Source: Flaveria trinervia
Taxonomy: Eukaryota; Streptophyta; Magnoliopsida; Asterales; Asteraceae
Assembly: GCA_025506515.1 (NCBI GenBank)
Contig: CM046458.1
Coordinates: 40,447,731 to 40,511,730 of the forward strand
Direction of reading: 5' to 3'
Length of the DNA: 64,000 nucleotides
A model generated the notes under the pieces. It was not told the origin of the DNA, did no database searches, and saw only the letters and a list, made by a program, of their open reading frames with translations. This document shows positions 10,140-22,505 of the stretch, in pieces. The first letter of the stretch is position 1. Every line of letters starts with the position of its first letter. The position numbers and the translations under genes were made by a program.

Positions 10140-12857
10140 TTAGTTACATTTGGAAACCCAAGCCTTGCTTGTCTTGGGCTCATTTGCAAAGGGTAATTCA
10201 ACAGTAATAGATCCTATGGTTGTTCTAAGAGGATCTTGAGCTGTTCTTGATGGAGAATTCTCAGTCACTTGGTCTTTCTTAGACATCCACACCACCTTTG
10301 GAGTCTTGGACTTGACCTTGAAAACTTCAGAAGCTTTTGGAACTTTGGAAGTTTTGATGACTGAACCTTCAGAAGATTTTGCAAACACTGCAGCAGACTC
10401 CTGTGCTTCGGAAGAACTCCTTTCTTCGGAGACCAACTTTTCTTCCGAGGGTAATTTTCCACTTGCCTTCTTCTTATACTTAGAGCTTCCGTAGGAAACA
10501 GGTTTTCCTTCCGAAGCTTGAATCTTCTTAGAACTCATTGAAGCCTTTGTTTTGGTCATATGAACAGTACCTTTAGGATTGAAGGGACAATCCTTAGCAA
10601 TGTGAGTGGTACTTTCACACATGACACAATTCATGTTCTTCTTCACAAGAGCCTTTTCCTTGGAATAGGATTGTCTTTGGTCACATCCCTTCTCCAACTT
10701 CATCTTTGCAGATGCTGAGACAGTCCTCTTGGGCTGAGGACTGTGCTTGGAGTTAATGGTCCAGGCTGTGCAGCAGTGGTACACAGCAGATCAATCTTCT
10801 TCTTGCTACTAAGATGAGTTGAACAAGAACCAGAACTCTTAGCAGAAGAGTTTTGGTTGATATCTTTAGTCCCTACCACTTTAAACCCTGCAGAGATAAA
10901 AACTTGTTTCTGCTTAGAGTCAAAAGTAGTCTTGATCTGTTGAGCCTTCCTTGCCTTTCTTTTGCTCTTTCTGATCAAGTTCTTTCTCATGGACTTGGTC
11001 ATCACAGTCTTCTTTTTCTCCTCAGAAGGATAGTGGCCCTTCTTGGAATCCTCCTCTTCACTCTTCTCAGAGGGATTCTTCACTGTCTCTTCTTCATCTC
11101 TTCACTCATAGGATCTATGAGAGGAAGCTCATCTTCACAAGTTCCACACTAGGAGATCTTACTGACAAGATTGTGTGTGGAGGAGCTATCTCATTGGATC
11201 CCACTCCCTGCCTGTTTTGATAGCACACTTTGTTGTGCAGGGATGAGGATATCATGTTCTTGAAGGTCTCCTCTTCAAGAACACTCTTTTCTGCCCGGGC
11301 TTTGCTGATCACAAGCTCAGCCTGGCACTCAGTTAACTTGGTTATGAGATCTTTAATTTGAGTCTAAAATCTGTGTGTTCATGTTTTAGATTTGAAATGG
11401 TTTTCTCTAAGTCTCTATCTTCAGTTTATAATCTTTTTCAGACTTTCTAAAATCAGATTTTAAAATGTTTAAGGACTCAAGGTCAGATCTCAGTTCCAAG
11501 TTGTAGGACATGTATCTGTTAACTTTAGCAATGCATTCAGGAGTACAAAGATGTTCCAATACCTTGGCTTCATCATAATCTGCCATTAGTGCTTGGTTTG
11601 GAGAATCATCTTCCACCTGAAAGCTCCAGTCAAAGCCTCCTTCTTCAACAGCAACAGCAGCTTGCTGCTTTGACTTCTCATTCTAGAGAGCTTTGTCAGT
11701 GTAGTTTGGTCTGAATTGTGTTTGGCCACCATTTGTTCTACGTGCCTTACACTCTCTGGAAAAATGGCCCATCAAGTTACAGTTGTAACACTTGACTTTG
11801 CCTTTGTCCAGTCCAAACTTTCCACTGGTTGCATTGCTTGGAAACTTCCTTCCAGTCCTCTTGTAGAACTTCTTGGCTCTGTTAGTGAGAAGAGCCATCT
11901 GTTGGACTATTTCCATGTATTCCAGATCAACTGGATGGATACAGTCCAGGTCTTCAAGAGTGAAAAGAGAGTTGCCACAGCTTTCATCAAAAGACACAAA
12001 AGCTTGAGAAGGGCTTGTCTCTTGGAATGGGCTTCTATGAGTGTAGTTCTCCCTTCGTGTCTCTGGGAAGGTGATGAAAGGACCCTTTGGTGAATTGTCA
12101 GGGTAGAATAAGAGATGATGTTTGGGTTCTATGCTATCCCTTTCAACCCCATGTAGGGCTGAACCCATTTGATTGTTGGAGTTGCCAGATGAACCTTGCA
12201 TGTTCATCTCCATCTTGTAGCTATTGAGAATCCCATATAACTCTGTCAGAGTAAGAGTTTTGAGATTTTCAGTTCTCTTGATCACCACATAGTAGTGTGT
12301 CCATTGCCTAGGAAGTGAGGACATGAACATCCATACAATGTCTTTGTTCTCAAGAGAAACTCCTCCATCCACTAGGGTATCCACAATCTCAACATACCTG
12401 AAATATAGCTGAGTCATGGTTTCACCTGTTTTGAAGGTGAAGTTTTCAAACTGTTGTTTCAGGAGATCCTTCTTGTTCTCCTTCGCTTCAGAGGAACCCT
12501 CATACACCAATTTCAGTGCATCCCACAGCTGCTTGGCTATTTTGCACTTCTTGAAACCTCTGTATATAGAGTTTGGAAGGGCAGTTTAAAGGGCTGTCAT
12601 GGCTTTTCTGTCAATTCTACTCTCTTCCTATCTTCATCAGAGTAGTTAACCACATCGTTTAGGATCATATCAGCACCAGTAGCAGAAGGGGTGCTGGGTA
12701 TGAAAGGTCCATTCTCAATAGACTCCCACATTCTTGAATCAAGAGATCTAATGAAACCTTCCATTCTCAAACACCAGGTGTCAAACTCATCAAGACTGAT
12801 CAGTGGGGACTTGTTCATGGTTCCAGTTTCCATATCAGTTTTGGAAATGCCTGCCAT
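10140..12857 (-). pseudogene. gag: gag and linker of Copia B, broken
   Basis: Starts at 12857 with MAGISKTDMETG. A UBN2-type core continues in a different frame at 12510-11683 and ends in a first zinc knuckle, CYNCNLMGHFSREC (about 11795-11754). Then follow Lys/Glu-rich segments in several frames (11616-10700) and a second knuckle, CVMCESTTHIAKDC, at about 10625-10585. The segment before the protease is rich in Ser, Lys and Glu. Two zinc knuckles separated by a long charged region also occur in A and C. Confidence 0.8.
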
Positions 12858-12927
12858 TTGAAAAGTTTAGTATTTGTGTGTGTGAGGGATCTTAAGATGG
12901 TGAGATCTTATATCAAGAGCCTGAATT

Positions 12928-12939
12928 GCTCTGATACCA
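12928..12939 (-). other. Primer-binding site of Copia B
   Basis: Minus strand reads TGGTATCAGAGC, 2 bp from the LTR edge, as in G and A. Confidence 0.8.
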
Positions 12940-12941
12940 AA

Positions 12942-13737
12942 TGCAGGATCGTTGAAGGGTGTAAGTTACAACACAACAACACAAAGAGGAGATTAACTAA
13001 ACTTTAATCAAACAGTAAAATGGATTAACCAAGTTGAGACACTAAGAACACAAGTAATGCAAGAGACAGAATACAAAGAACACAAGTGTATGGTTTTCAA
13101 GAATGCAGTATATTGCCTTCTCTATGTTCTATTACAAGTGTCGCAAAGCATATACGAATGATACAAGAACATGAGATACTTATACTACATCCTACAGCCG
13201 GCTATACTTTGAAAGCCACCTGGATACAATTGACTAGACACAAACAAAATCAATTGTAGAGTCAAAAGGCAGATTGCCTTTTGACTTGTGACTATGACAT
13301 GCCATAGCTCACATCCTTATCTATTACAAAAAGGATAAAGTACATAAAGTAGAAAGTTCCGGACTCAAGACCTCAATGTATAGTTACCAAAAGCATGGAC
13401 ATTTTCACCAACTCATGTAAGTTGGTGACTTGCAGAGATGCAGCAAAGGTGTCCAGCTTTATGGAACAGTACATGAGATAAAGCATGTTACTAAAAGTCT
13501 TCGGAAGAAATCTGTCTTCATGATCTTGAAGCTTCGGAAGACTTTGTCTGTGAGGCTTCGGAAGACTTCATGTTTGGCTTCGGAAGATATTGGTCTTGGC
13601 TTCGAAAGATTTCACACTTAGAGTACTTTCTGTTTCATGTGTGAAACTTCCTAAGCTTCTTCTTTGATGCACTTGTGCAGCATGCAGGATAGACTTAAGA
13701 TGTTTAGGTTGTATCAGCCTCTTCATTAATCTCTACA
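12942..13737 (-). repeat. 5' LTR of Copia B (about 796 bp)
   Basis: On the plus strand it begins TGCAGGATCG next to the primer site. The outer end is judged to be CTCTACA at 13737, because sequence homologous to element C/D internal DNA begins at 13738. No second LTR of B is in the window, so the outer edge is less certain than the inner one. It holds a cluster of CTTCGGAAG words at 13498-13590. Confidence 0.7.
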
Positions 13738-13786
13738 GATTCTAAAACCGAAAATGTTTTTGCGTTTAGAATATTAATAGGCGAAG

Positions 13787-13850
13787 AAATAAAATAAAAT
13801 AAAATAAAATAAAATAAAATAAAATAAAATAAAAAAAATAAATAAAAAAA
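13787..13850. repeat. (AAAAT)n microsatellite
   Basis: About a dozen AAAAT units just downstream of the RNase H region of C. The equivalent place in D (62160-62200) has only a short degenerate version. Confidence 0.9.
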
Positions 13851-13929
13851 GAAAAATTACATCTACTTGTCGAACTAAGTACTATCTTCGTTAGAAATCA
13901 CTTCACTTTTCTTTTTAACGTCGTTGACC

Positions 13930-16900
13930 TCTAACAAATATAAAAAAACATGGTTTATCAAAAGCTTTTTTGTAGAGGTCAGTGCGTTGAAAATCCGTAT
14001 TAATTTTAACGACATCGATTAAATTATTTTCAAAACAATCACGTATAAAGTGATATTTAATGCCGATGTGTTTGGTCTTAGGATGTTGGACCAGATTTTT
14101 AGTTACGGATATAGCAGCTGAATTATCAACAATATTGGAGTGTTAGAGAATTTCAAACCGTAGTCCCGCATTTGTTGTTGAATCCAGATGATTTGTGAAC
14201 AGCAGCTTGCAGCAGCAACGTATTCAGCTTCACAAGTTGACAGAGAAACTGATGTCTGCTTCTTACAATGCCACGTGACTAATCTTCTCCCAAAGAATTG
14301 ACATCCTGCTGATGTTGACTTGTAGTTCATTTTGCAGCCGCCATAATCCGAGTCACTGTATGCTGTAAGCTCAATGTCATCTTCATGAGGATACCACAAT
14401 CCAAGTGTTGGAGTACCCTTCAGATAACGAAATATCCTTTTGACGCCTATGAGATGGTTGACTTTCGGTTTACTGATATCTGAAGCAAAGACACGTCGCG
14501 TACATGATATCAGGTCTTGAGGCAGTGAGGTACATGAGGGATCCAATCATTCCTTGGCACATAGTGGCATCCACTAGATCACCATTTTCGTCAGGTGCTA
14601 TGTCATGGTTTGTAGCAAGTGGAGTCCCAGCTGCGGAAGCATTCTCCATATCGAACTGACTTACAATATCACCTACATACTTAGTCTGATGTAGAAATAC
14701 GCCCTTTGGTGTCTGATCCACATATAACCCAAGAAAGAAGTTCATCTCTCCTATGGCACTCATCTCAAACTCAGCTTTCATAATGCTTCAATTTCTTTAC
14801 ATAGTTCTTTGTTTTTGGAACTGAAGATTATGTCATCAACATAAATTTGAACAAGCAATAAGTCACCATCCTTTTCTTTGATGAACAATGTACATTCAAT
14901 CACTCCTCTGCGAAATCCTTGTTTCACAAGATGAGTCAGGAGTTTTTCATACCATGCTCTTGGGGCTTGACGGAGCCCATAGAGAGCCTTGTCTAGTTTG
15001 TAAACTCTGTCCCGATGATATGATCCTCAAATCCTTCGGGTTGACTGACATACACTGTCTCCCAGATTTCACCATGAAGAAACGCACTCTTTACATCCAT
15101 TTAATATACTTTAATCTTCATGTAAGATGCATAGGCTAGGAAGATACGGATTGCTTCCATTCTCGCCACAGGTGGAAAGACTTCATTGTAATCAATCCCC
15201 TCAATTTGTCGAAATCCTTGAACTACAAGTCGAGCCTTGTTTCTGATTATGACCCATTGGTCATCTTTCTTGCATTTCAAGATCCATTTGGTGCCAATGA
15301 ACTTAGCTCCTTTACGTCTATCCACCAATGTCAATATACCTAACTTCTTGAATTGAAGAAGTTCTTCCTGCATGGAACTCACCATGCCTTGTTGTTTAGG
15401 GCTTCACCGACATATTTTGGCTCAAATTGAGACACAAAAAGTCGATACGCACCATCGTGAATATATCCCTTTTCTATCACCGAGGCATAATCAGTTGATT
15501 AAAGTTGATTTCTTGTCTGAACTCCTGATCTTACATCTCCAATGACATTGTCCAGAGGATGATAAACATTTAAGCATGATCCAGGAGTGGTGGATACCAC
15601 TACCTCATGATCTAGATTATGAACAGCATGTTCGGTATCTGAGGCAGTAGGAGTGTGAGGTTCCAAAGTGTCAGAGGAATCAACATCAGATGCTTGTGTA
15701 CTTGAAGTAGGGGGAACATGTTCCTCCTGATCCACGTGATCGTTCTCCATGTCTTCATCATCTGAGGAAGAGTCACTGACTTCCAGTGCTCCTCCTGAAT
15801 GACTGGAAGACTCACCGTGTGAACCTAACGTTGTTGAGTCTTGTGACGGTGTGTTTAAGACATCATACATCATTTTGATTGCTAACTCATCTTCAGGAGG
15901 GGATAGAAGGATGTTGAAGGACTTAAAGAATCCATCATAATCGAAGAAGAATGAGGGTCCTTTGCCAACTGGGGGCTGGTGTATCTCTAAACGTCGACAT
16001 TACACCACACTTCTACTTGACCCGTTGAGTTGTTGTAAACTCTCTTATTAGGTATGTTGTATCCTAGAAAGATTCCTTCTTTAGCCTTCTCACTGAACTT
16101 CCCTGACTATGTTTTCTTCAGAAGAGTACATGGTGCTCCAAACGGTTCGAGGTACTCTAGATTAGGTTTATGTCGTTGTAGTAACTCGTAACACATTTTA
16201 CCATGATGTGTGACCATCAGGACTCGATTTAGGGTCTAACATGCATTGGCAACTACCTCATTCCATAATTGCATGGGCAGTTTCAAGTCTGCTAGCATCA
16301 TCCGGGCTATCTCTATCAGGCTGCAATTCTTTCTCTCAGCAACTCCGTTCATTTGAGGAGTGTAGGCAGATGTGAACTGGTGCACAATTCCTTTTTCTTT
16401 GCAGAATGCCTCCATCCATTGGTTCTTGAACTCAGTACTGTTGTCTGAGCGAACTTGTCGTACATTCAGCTTTTAGAGTGACTCCAGTGTAGTTACCAGC
16501 TCTTTGAATGATTCAAATGTCTCTGATTTGGATATCAAAAACATCACCCAAAGGAATCTTGAGTAATCATCTGTAACTACATAGCAGTACAGGTAGCTAG
16601 CAGTGCTCCTTGTACTGACTGGACCAAATAGATCCATGTGTAGAAGCTCAAGAGGCAACTCAATGTAATTAACTTTCTTGGCCTTATGAGCCTTCTTGGT
16701 TTGTTTTCCTTTCTTACAAGCGACATAGAAATCCGGTAGTTGGAAATTCTTAATGTTTACTCCACGCAGTAGATCATTCTGGATCAAGTGGTTCATCTTC
16801 CGGGGATTTATGTGTCCCATTCTCCTATGCCAGAGATGGATTCTTTCTCTGTTGCCTTTGACAAGAAGCATTGTACATTATGATCGGTTGTGGAGGCCTT

Positions 16901-17290
16901 TGATAGGTCCAAGACATACAAATCGTTATATCTTGAAGCTGACATTAAAACTTGGTCCTCCGGAATGACATAGTCCTTTTTCAGAACATAGAATTTCTTG
17001 TTGTCAAATACAACCTTGAACTCTTTGTCACATATTTAGGAGAAAGAAAGCAAGTTATTTTGATGTTGTTGAACATATTTGACCTTATCAAACTTCACTT
17101 TCTGGTTTCCCACTTCTCCTTGAGCTGTGATGTAGCCTCTTTTATTTCCAGCAAACGAAACATGTCCTCCTTTGATTTGTTTGACGTTTCAAAGGAGAGA
17201 CAAGTTCCCAGTCATGTGCCTTGATGCGCCGCTATCAACAATCCAGGTATTTGTAGAAGCACTATAGCGGACACCCTGCACATTTGAAGG
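13930..17290 (-). pseudogene. pol: pol of Copia C (protease, integrase, RT, RNase H), broken
   Basis: Protease motif IVDSGASRHM lies at about 17240-17215. The pre-integrase domain HRRMGHINPRK and the integrase HMDLFGPVS are in 16871-16473. The other catalytic positions read SDNSTEF (about 16440) and NGVAERKN (about 16340), so the triad is kept although stops lie between. RT runs from about 15400 to 14470, with KWILKCKKD, FPPVARMEAIR and an intact YVDD near 14835-14850. RNase H (14546-14103, then other frames) has YSDSDYGG and CEAEYVAA. Stops and frame changes occur throughout, so it is dead. Confidence 0.85.
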
Positions 17291-17296
17291 AAATGA

Positions 17297-20085
17297 TTAG
17301 TTTAGGTTAGGGACCCAAGCCTTAACTGGCTTGGGTGACCCAGAGGAATCACACATCATAAATTCTACCCCCTGTCCATTAGAAGGTGAGGGCAGGTCTG
17401 TTTTCTTCTTGTTCTCATTATCAGACACTGGACTTAATTTTTCCTTGCATAAGCCAGTTTTGTGTAAGGCCTGTTTGTGATAAATAGACGACTGGCTTAC
17501 AGTTTGAACTTTATGTTCACTAATCCTTTTTGGCGGAGTAATAGAGCTCTGTTTCAAAGAATTTGGTTTAGTGTGATGAAGTTCAACTTTCTTCCTTGGT
17601 GTCTGATAGTAAGGACAATGAGAAGCGATGTGTCCATACTTTCCACAGTTGTAGCATGATCTACTTTCAACATGTTGGTGGATGGTTTACATGAGGAAGT
17701 ATGTTACACATGTGTACTTTAGGTTGTTTAGGTTTTGACGCTTCTTTGCAAAATTCATGGTTTGAACATATTTAGCATCTTTAACCTTTTGTTTATTTGG
17801 ACTAAGACATGGTGCACGTGATTGGTTAACTTGTTTGGTCTTTTTGGGTTTAGTATGAGACATGATTGAACCTGACTTTATCTTAACCTCTTCAAATTGT
17901 TTATCCAAATTAACAATAGGCAATTTACCATTAGATTGAAAAGTGGCCTCTTCTGTTTAGTGACAGATCCTCCGATTTACTCGTGGAATCTGGATCACTA
18001 ACTAGAGGAGTAGACACCACATGATCCTTGATAAAGTTATTATTTACTAGTCTACATTTTGCATTTAACACTGTCTCATGTTGTTGTGGAACCACTTTGT
18101 ATCCCAACCCATTCCCATTGTTTTGTTCCCTAACTAAATGTTGTACTATATGAGAAGAACTTATCCAACTATGCAGTTTTGTTTTAGTGAGTTTACTTCG
18201 ACTTCCAGAACTGCTTTTCTTTCTTAGTTCTTCTAGGGAGTTTAAATAGAACTTTATGTCATTTGCTTGGTTAAAAACAACAACTTCAGTTTCCCTTAGT
18301 TGTTTATTTAAAAGCTCTATTTTCATTTTGTAACTATGCTCATTTTGTTTTAAAATTCAGTTAGCCTCTGTGCACAACTGCAAGTCATTTACTAAGCTAT
18401 CATTGTGATCTAATAACCTAGCAAATTTTGAATCTATGTTTTCTCTAAATTTATTACATTCAGTACAAGCATAATTATCAAAGAGTTGGTCTGTGGTACT
18501 TACCTGAGAGGGTTCAGTTGAATCAACCATCATCGCAGAGTTTGACTGTATGGGTGTTGGTGATTCTGAACATGTTGTTCTTGGACCATCTTTATTCAGG
18601 TGAGTGACCACAGTAGCAGTATCTTCATGATCTGACATTACTAGTTCAACTACTATATCACCTTCACTTGCAGTGTCATCATCCAAAACCTCAACATTTG
18701 CAATGTTGGACTCACCCGAGGAAACAAAACAAAAGGTCCAATCTTGACCTTCGTCATCTTATGCAGTCAAACCTTTAGGATCTTTGCTTGATGATGCAGC
18801 TTCACTTGTGGGTTTGTCTTATGGTTGAATGGTGAGAAAGGATTACCGTTACCTGTCTTCTTGGGCTTCACACATTCATGTTTGAAGTGCCCCTTTTCTC
18901 CATAGTTGAAACAGGTAACTTTGGTTTTATCGAAACCAAAAGTAGTATCCTTAGTTGCTATAAAGTTCTGTCCTGTCTTCTTCACAAACTTCTTGGCTCT
19001 ATGGACATCACTAGCCAATGCCCACATAATGTTCATTCTTTCCAATTCATTCTCATCCACCTGCTCGTAATCCTCATCAGCCAGACGGCAATTTCTGATC
19101 TTTCCTGCAACTAGACCATCATAGGAATGAACAACTACAACTAAGAGGTCCATATGCTCCTTTGCAACCTCCACAGTGATGTTCCCGAGATTCTCAGTCT
19201 TCAACTTCATCGTATTTGATTCAGATATTATGTATTGGGTGCTAGATGACCCAGACGTTTCGGATCCTGAAGTAGAGGATTGCGGAGGAGCTGTGAACTT
19301 GACACAAAAGCAGTTTGAAGTGGTGCTCCTGAGTTTTTTGAGGTGGAGGTTGAATTATATAGAGACGGGTTTTGATCATAAGATCCTTTCTGAGACCTGT
19401 ACTTCATCCTCAGTTCCTCCTTCCTTAGTTTAGGATGAAGTCGTTTATGTCTACTTTGGCAACTAAATTATTCTGTCTCAAATTAGACACAAACGCGTCC
19501 CACTTCTCTGATAGACCATCGACAAAGCTTGAGACCTTATCTTCCATTGACGTTGTATCCCCATGAGTTTGTAACTCACTCATTAAATGGTAGAATCGGT
19601 CGATGATATCATCAAAGCTCTCTTGCCCATTGATGAGAAGTTATCGAACTCCTTCTTCAAAGCTTTCGCCTTTAGGGCTTTTAGCAATGCATTCCGTCGT
19701 ATCGTTTTTCCAGATCCTCCCATAATTTCTTGCCTGCTTATTCTCCGAAAATTGGTGGAATATATCTTTGGTATCGACTGAGTCAACAGAGTATAGACCT
19801 TTTTGTCAGCATTGTACTTCACCTTCTGGCTATCAGTCATGCTGCCTAGAGTAAGTTTGACGCCATCAGCACCAACCGCCATACTATAACCAGTCTAGAT
19901 TGATTCCACAGATTTGGATCAACACCATTTAGATAAATTTCGAACCTTTGCTTCCATTGTGGGTAGTCGTCTAATGTGATAAGCTTAGGCGGCTTATTGT
20001 GATTCCCAATCTCGTTTTTCAGAAGTAACTGGTTCTGGATACGCGAGTCCCTACCTACAGTAAATGTCGAGTATTGTTCTTCCAT
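17297..20085 (-). pseudogene. gag: gag and linker of Copia C, broken
   Basis: Starts at 20085 with MEEQYSTFTVGRDSR. The gag core is split between 20085-19846, 19882-19583 and 19210 onwards. The first zinc knuckle (about 18905-18865) reads CFNYGEKGHFKHEC, so its second Cys is Tyr. A long charged, coiled-coil-like part (18326-17931) follows. The second knuckle, CYNCGKYGHIASHC, at about 17655-17615 is intact. A Lys/Ser-rich linker (17557-17297) leads to the protease. Confidence 0.8.
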
Positions 20086-20560
20086 TTCTTCATACTTCGA
20101 GAGTTAGAACAAAAACTATTTAACTAGTGCGAATAGAGAGATACAATTGGGTCAATCGTGCGGATGGACTAATGCGGATGAGACAATCGTGTGATTGAAT
20201 CAATGCGGATGAGTCAATCGTGCGATTGAGCAAGTGCGGTTGAACAATGCGAATGGGGTGTTCAGTCGTACGAATGGATGTGCGACTAAGTTGAATCGTG
20301 CGTATGGGAGGTGCGATTGAGTTCAGTCGTGCGATTGAGCAATCATGCGACCGAGGCTACTGGATTTGAAAATTCGAAGATTTTTGCCCTTTGACACAAA
20401 TTATGATTTTTCATAAACCCTAATCTGTCGTAAACCAGAAAACATGAACTTTTAGACTTGGAGACACTGAAAAACACTGTTTTACCAAAAATATGGTGTT
20501 TTTGATTGCAAAAACATGAGATTTACACCGAAATGATTGAATCACACGCAAAATCAAGAG
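20086..20560 (-). repeat. Untranslated leader of Copia C with CpG-rich repeats
   Basis: Between primer site and gag. At 20150-20350 about ten degenerate copies of words such as TCGTGCGATTGA and GTGCGGATGA occur. The same words fill the LTR of C and D and also the Gypsy LTRs. No ORF is supported here. Confidence 0.7.
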
Positions 20561-20565
20561 CCAAA

Positions 20566-20577
20566 GCTCTAATACCA
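20566..20577 (-). other. Primer-binding site of Copia C
   Basis: Minus strand reads TGGTATTAGAGC, one base different from the sites in G, B and A (a C to T change). It lies 2 bp from the LTR. Confidence 0.8.
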
Positions 20578-20579
20578 CT

Positions 20580-21331
20580 TGTTAGGACCGTATACCAACT
20601 GATTCTGCACGTATACCAACACAAATAGTGCGGAATCCAATTTGATTAGCGATCTAATCAGGGAGAACACAGTTATGATCACTCTAATGATTAATGAAAC
20701 GTTATGAATGATTAGAACACGATCAACTGTGATCTATGAACTTGGAACATGTATTCTTGAGTCTCCGGACGGCTAGGGTAGGATTCTGTGTGTAGGTATT
20801 CGAATTGTTACGTTTTTCATGAATAGGTGGTATTTATAGGTTAGGGTTTTCCATTCTTGCGACTGAACCATTAGCATGGTTCAATCATGCGACTGAAGTA
20901 TGCGATTGATCCATCCGCACGACTAAAGGTCTAGTCGTGCGACTGAGTCAATCTTATGTCTCAATCGTGCGACTGATCCAGTCTCCTGGTTCAGTCGTGC
21001 GATTGATCCAGTCTCCAGGTTCAATCATGCGACTGGTCCATTAGCATGAAGTATTTATGCGTATGGTCCATTAGCATGGTCCATTCGCATGAGAACTTCA
21101 CCCGATTAAGTTTGAACATGTTTCTCAATCATTATTGACTAAGAATTATGTAGACAACAACAAACCTATATAGTCAGTTCAATATGCGTTATCACACATA
21201 ACCAATGAAATATTAAACATTATATGCATCAACCACACATTGTATTTCTTTCATACCCATTCAATTACATATATGTAAGACATAAAAGACAATTTACATT
21301 AAGCTCCTAACTAGGTACACATGTATCTACA
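20580..21331 (-). repeat. 5' LTR of Copia C (752 bp)
   Basis: Plus strand begins TGTTAGGACC and ends ATGTATCTACA. The D LTR at 59482-60210 matches it along its length, including both ends. A block at about 20860-21090 is built of AGTCGTGCGACTGA-like words separated by short spacers. Confidence 0.9.
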
Positions 21332-21500
21332 ACATTAGCATGGCTTATCATCCTCATACTGATGGGCAGTCTAAGAGGACCATTCAGACATTGGATTACT
21401 TTCTTCGGGCATGTGTTATTGATTTTGGGGAAAGTTGGGATTACCACTTGCCGTTAGCTAAATTCTCATACAACAACAGTTATCATGCCAACATTGGTAT
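21332..21500 (+). pseudogene. pol: Gypsy E integrase fragment between two insertions
   Basis: Codes for the part of a Ty3/Gypsy integrase around HPHTDGQSKRTIQ, which includes the region of the third catalytic residue. That residue reads Lys here, while Gypsy I has GQSERTIQ. The frame stops at the left edge of element A and resumes at its right edge (33951). To the left it is cut by element C. Only 169 bp remain between the two Copias. Confidence 0.85.
21496..21500. other. Left target-site duplication of Copia A (GGTAT)
   Basis: GGTAT immediately precedes the 3' LTR of A, and the same five bases immediately follow its 5' LTR at 33951-33955. Five bp is the normal Copia duplication length. Confidence 0.9.
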
Positions 21501-22287
21501 TGTTAGGATCAGCGATCTTCGTTTGATTGATTGGAGAGTATAGTAGCAGAAATCAAACACTGAATTAGCAAACTCACAATAACACAAATGATATTCAATA
21601 ATAAAAGCAAATGGTTATAGACAAAGAGAATTCTGCAAAATATATTTCATTCAATATTCGCTTTCATGGTAACAGAATGTCACACAGTACAATTAGGTCA
21701 ACATCTCTTATATAGGAGATGTGACGTCTGCTGATGTCACTTGATAGTGACATCTAATAGAATTATTCAAACTACTGATAGTTAACACAACTACTAAAGA
21801 TGTCAAGCAGCTGACATCTCCTTACAAAAATACTAAGTGTTAACTATCACTACAACTACTGAAAAGAAACTACTGAAACTACAACGACTGAAGAACATGC
21901 TCTTCAGTCGTTTTACAAATACTGAAATAAAAAGAAAACTACTGAAAGGAAACCATCACACAACTGAAGAATGCTTCTTCAGCTATTGTAACAAACTCTG
22001 AAGGCTTCAGTACTTGTACTTGAACTTCAGCTGTTGTCATCAGCTGATGTCTTCAGTTGTTGTCTTCAGCTGATGTCTTCAGCTGTTGTCTTCAGCTGAT
22101 GTCTTCAGCTGTTGTCTTCAGCTGATGTCTTCAGTCTTTGTACTTCAGCTGTTGTTCTTCAGACTTTGGTCTTCAGTTGTTGATCTTCAGACTTTGAAAC
22201 AGCTGATCAAGTCTTCAGCAGTTGTTGTGATGTCTGTGGGACTTAGAGGTTTTTCTGATCCGGCTCATTGGTTCTTTTGGTCCAACA
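21501..22287 (-). repeat. 3' LTR of Copia A (787 bp)
   Basis: Plus strand TGTTAGGATC...GGTCCAACA. Matches 33164-33950 nearly throughout. A run of alternating cttcagctgttgt and cttcagctgatgt units lies at about 22025-22135. The inverted repeat, GTGACGTC (21721-21728) and TATA element (21708-21714) are present. Confidence 0.95.
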
Positions 22288-22302
22288 AACTCCCCCTGAA
22301 CC
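22288..22302 (-). other. Polypurine tract of Copia A
   Basis: Minus strand GGTTCAGGGGGAGTT, adjoining the 3' LTR and identical to the tract of F at 5393-5407. Confidence 0.85.
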
Positions 22303-22505
22303 AATGCACCCAAAACCTCTAAACTTATTGAAGATGTCCCACTTATTATGGCAGAATGATTGGTCTTTTTGTCTTCTAGATCAGCTCAGAAGTGACCCTT
22401 GTAAGCATCAGCCTGGAAGTAGTCTTAATGATTTGATTGGCAAAGTATGAATGGGAACTCTGTCTTGGGGAACTGGACACAGAGCTGTTACCCCATTCAT
22501 GAGAT

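Larger units (their letters stand above)
6173..13737 (-). mobile_element. Copia element B (5' LTR, gag, pol; 3' end missing)
   Basis: Minus-strand SIRE-like Copia. From right to left: LTR, primer site, gag with two zinc knuckles, protease, integrase, RT and RNase H, then a downstream region cut by element F at 6172. Its LTR is different from those of the A/F/G and C/D families. To the right its LTR abuts sequence homologous to the downstream region of D (62101 onwards), so B sits inside C. Confidence 0.8.
13738..21331 (-). mobile_element. Copia element C (5' LTR, gag, pol; 3' end missing)
   Basis: Minus-strand SIRE-like Copia of the same family as D: the LTRs share ends, internal words and the RNase H region. 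Its extra ORF and 3' LTR lie beyond B, outside the window. Its 5' LTR abuts Gypsy integrase sequence at 21332, where acatt (21332-21336) should be the target duplication. Confidence 0.8.

Noticed and set aside
13622..13690. LTR B ending at gtgcagca (13682)
   Set aside because: Element C homology begins only at 13738, and CTCTACA at 13737 gives a better CA end; the alternative cannot be wholly excluded.
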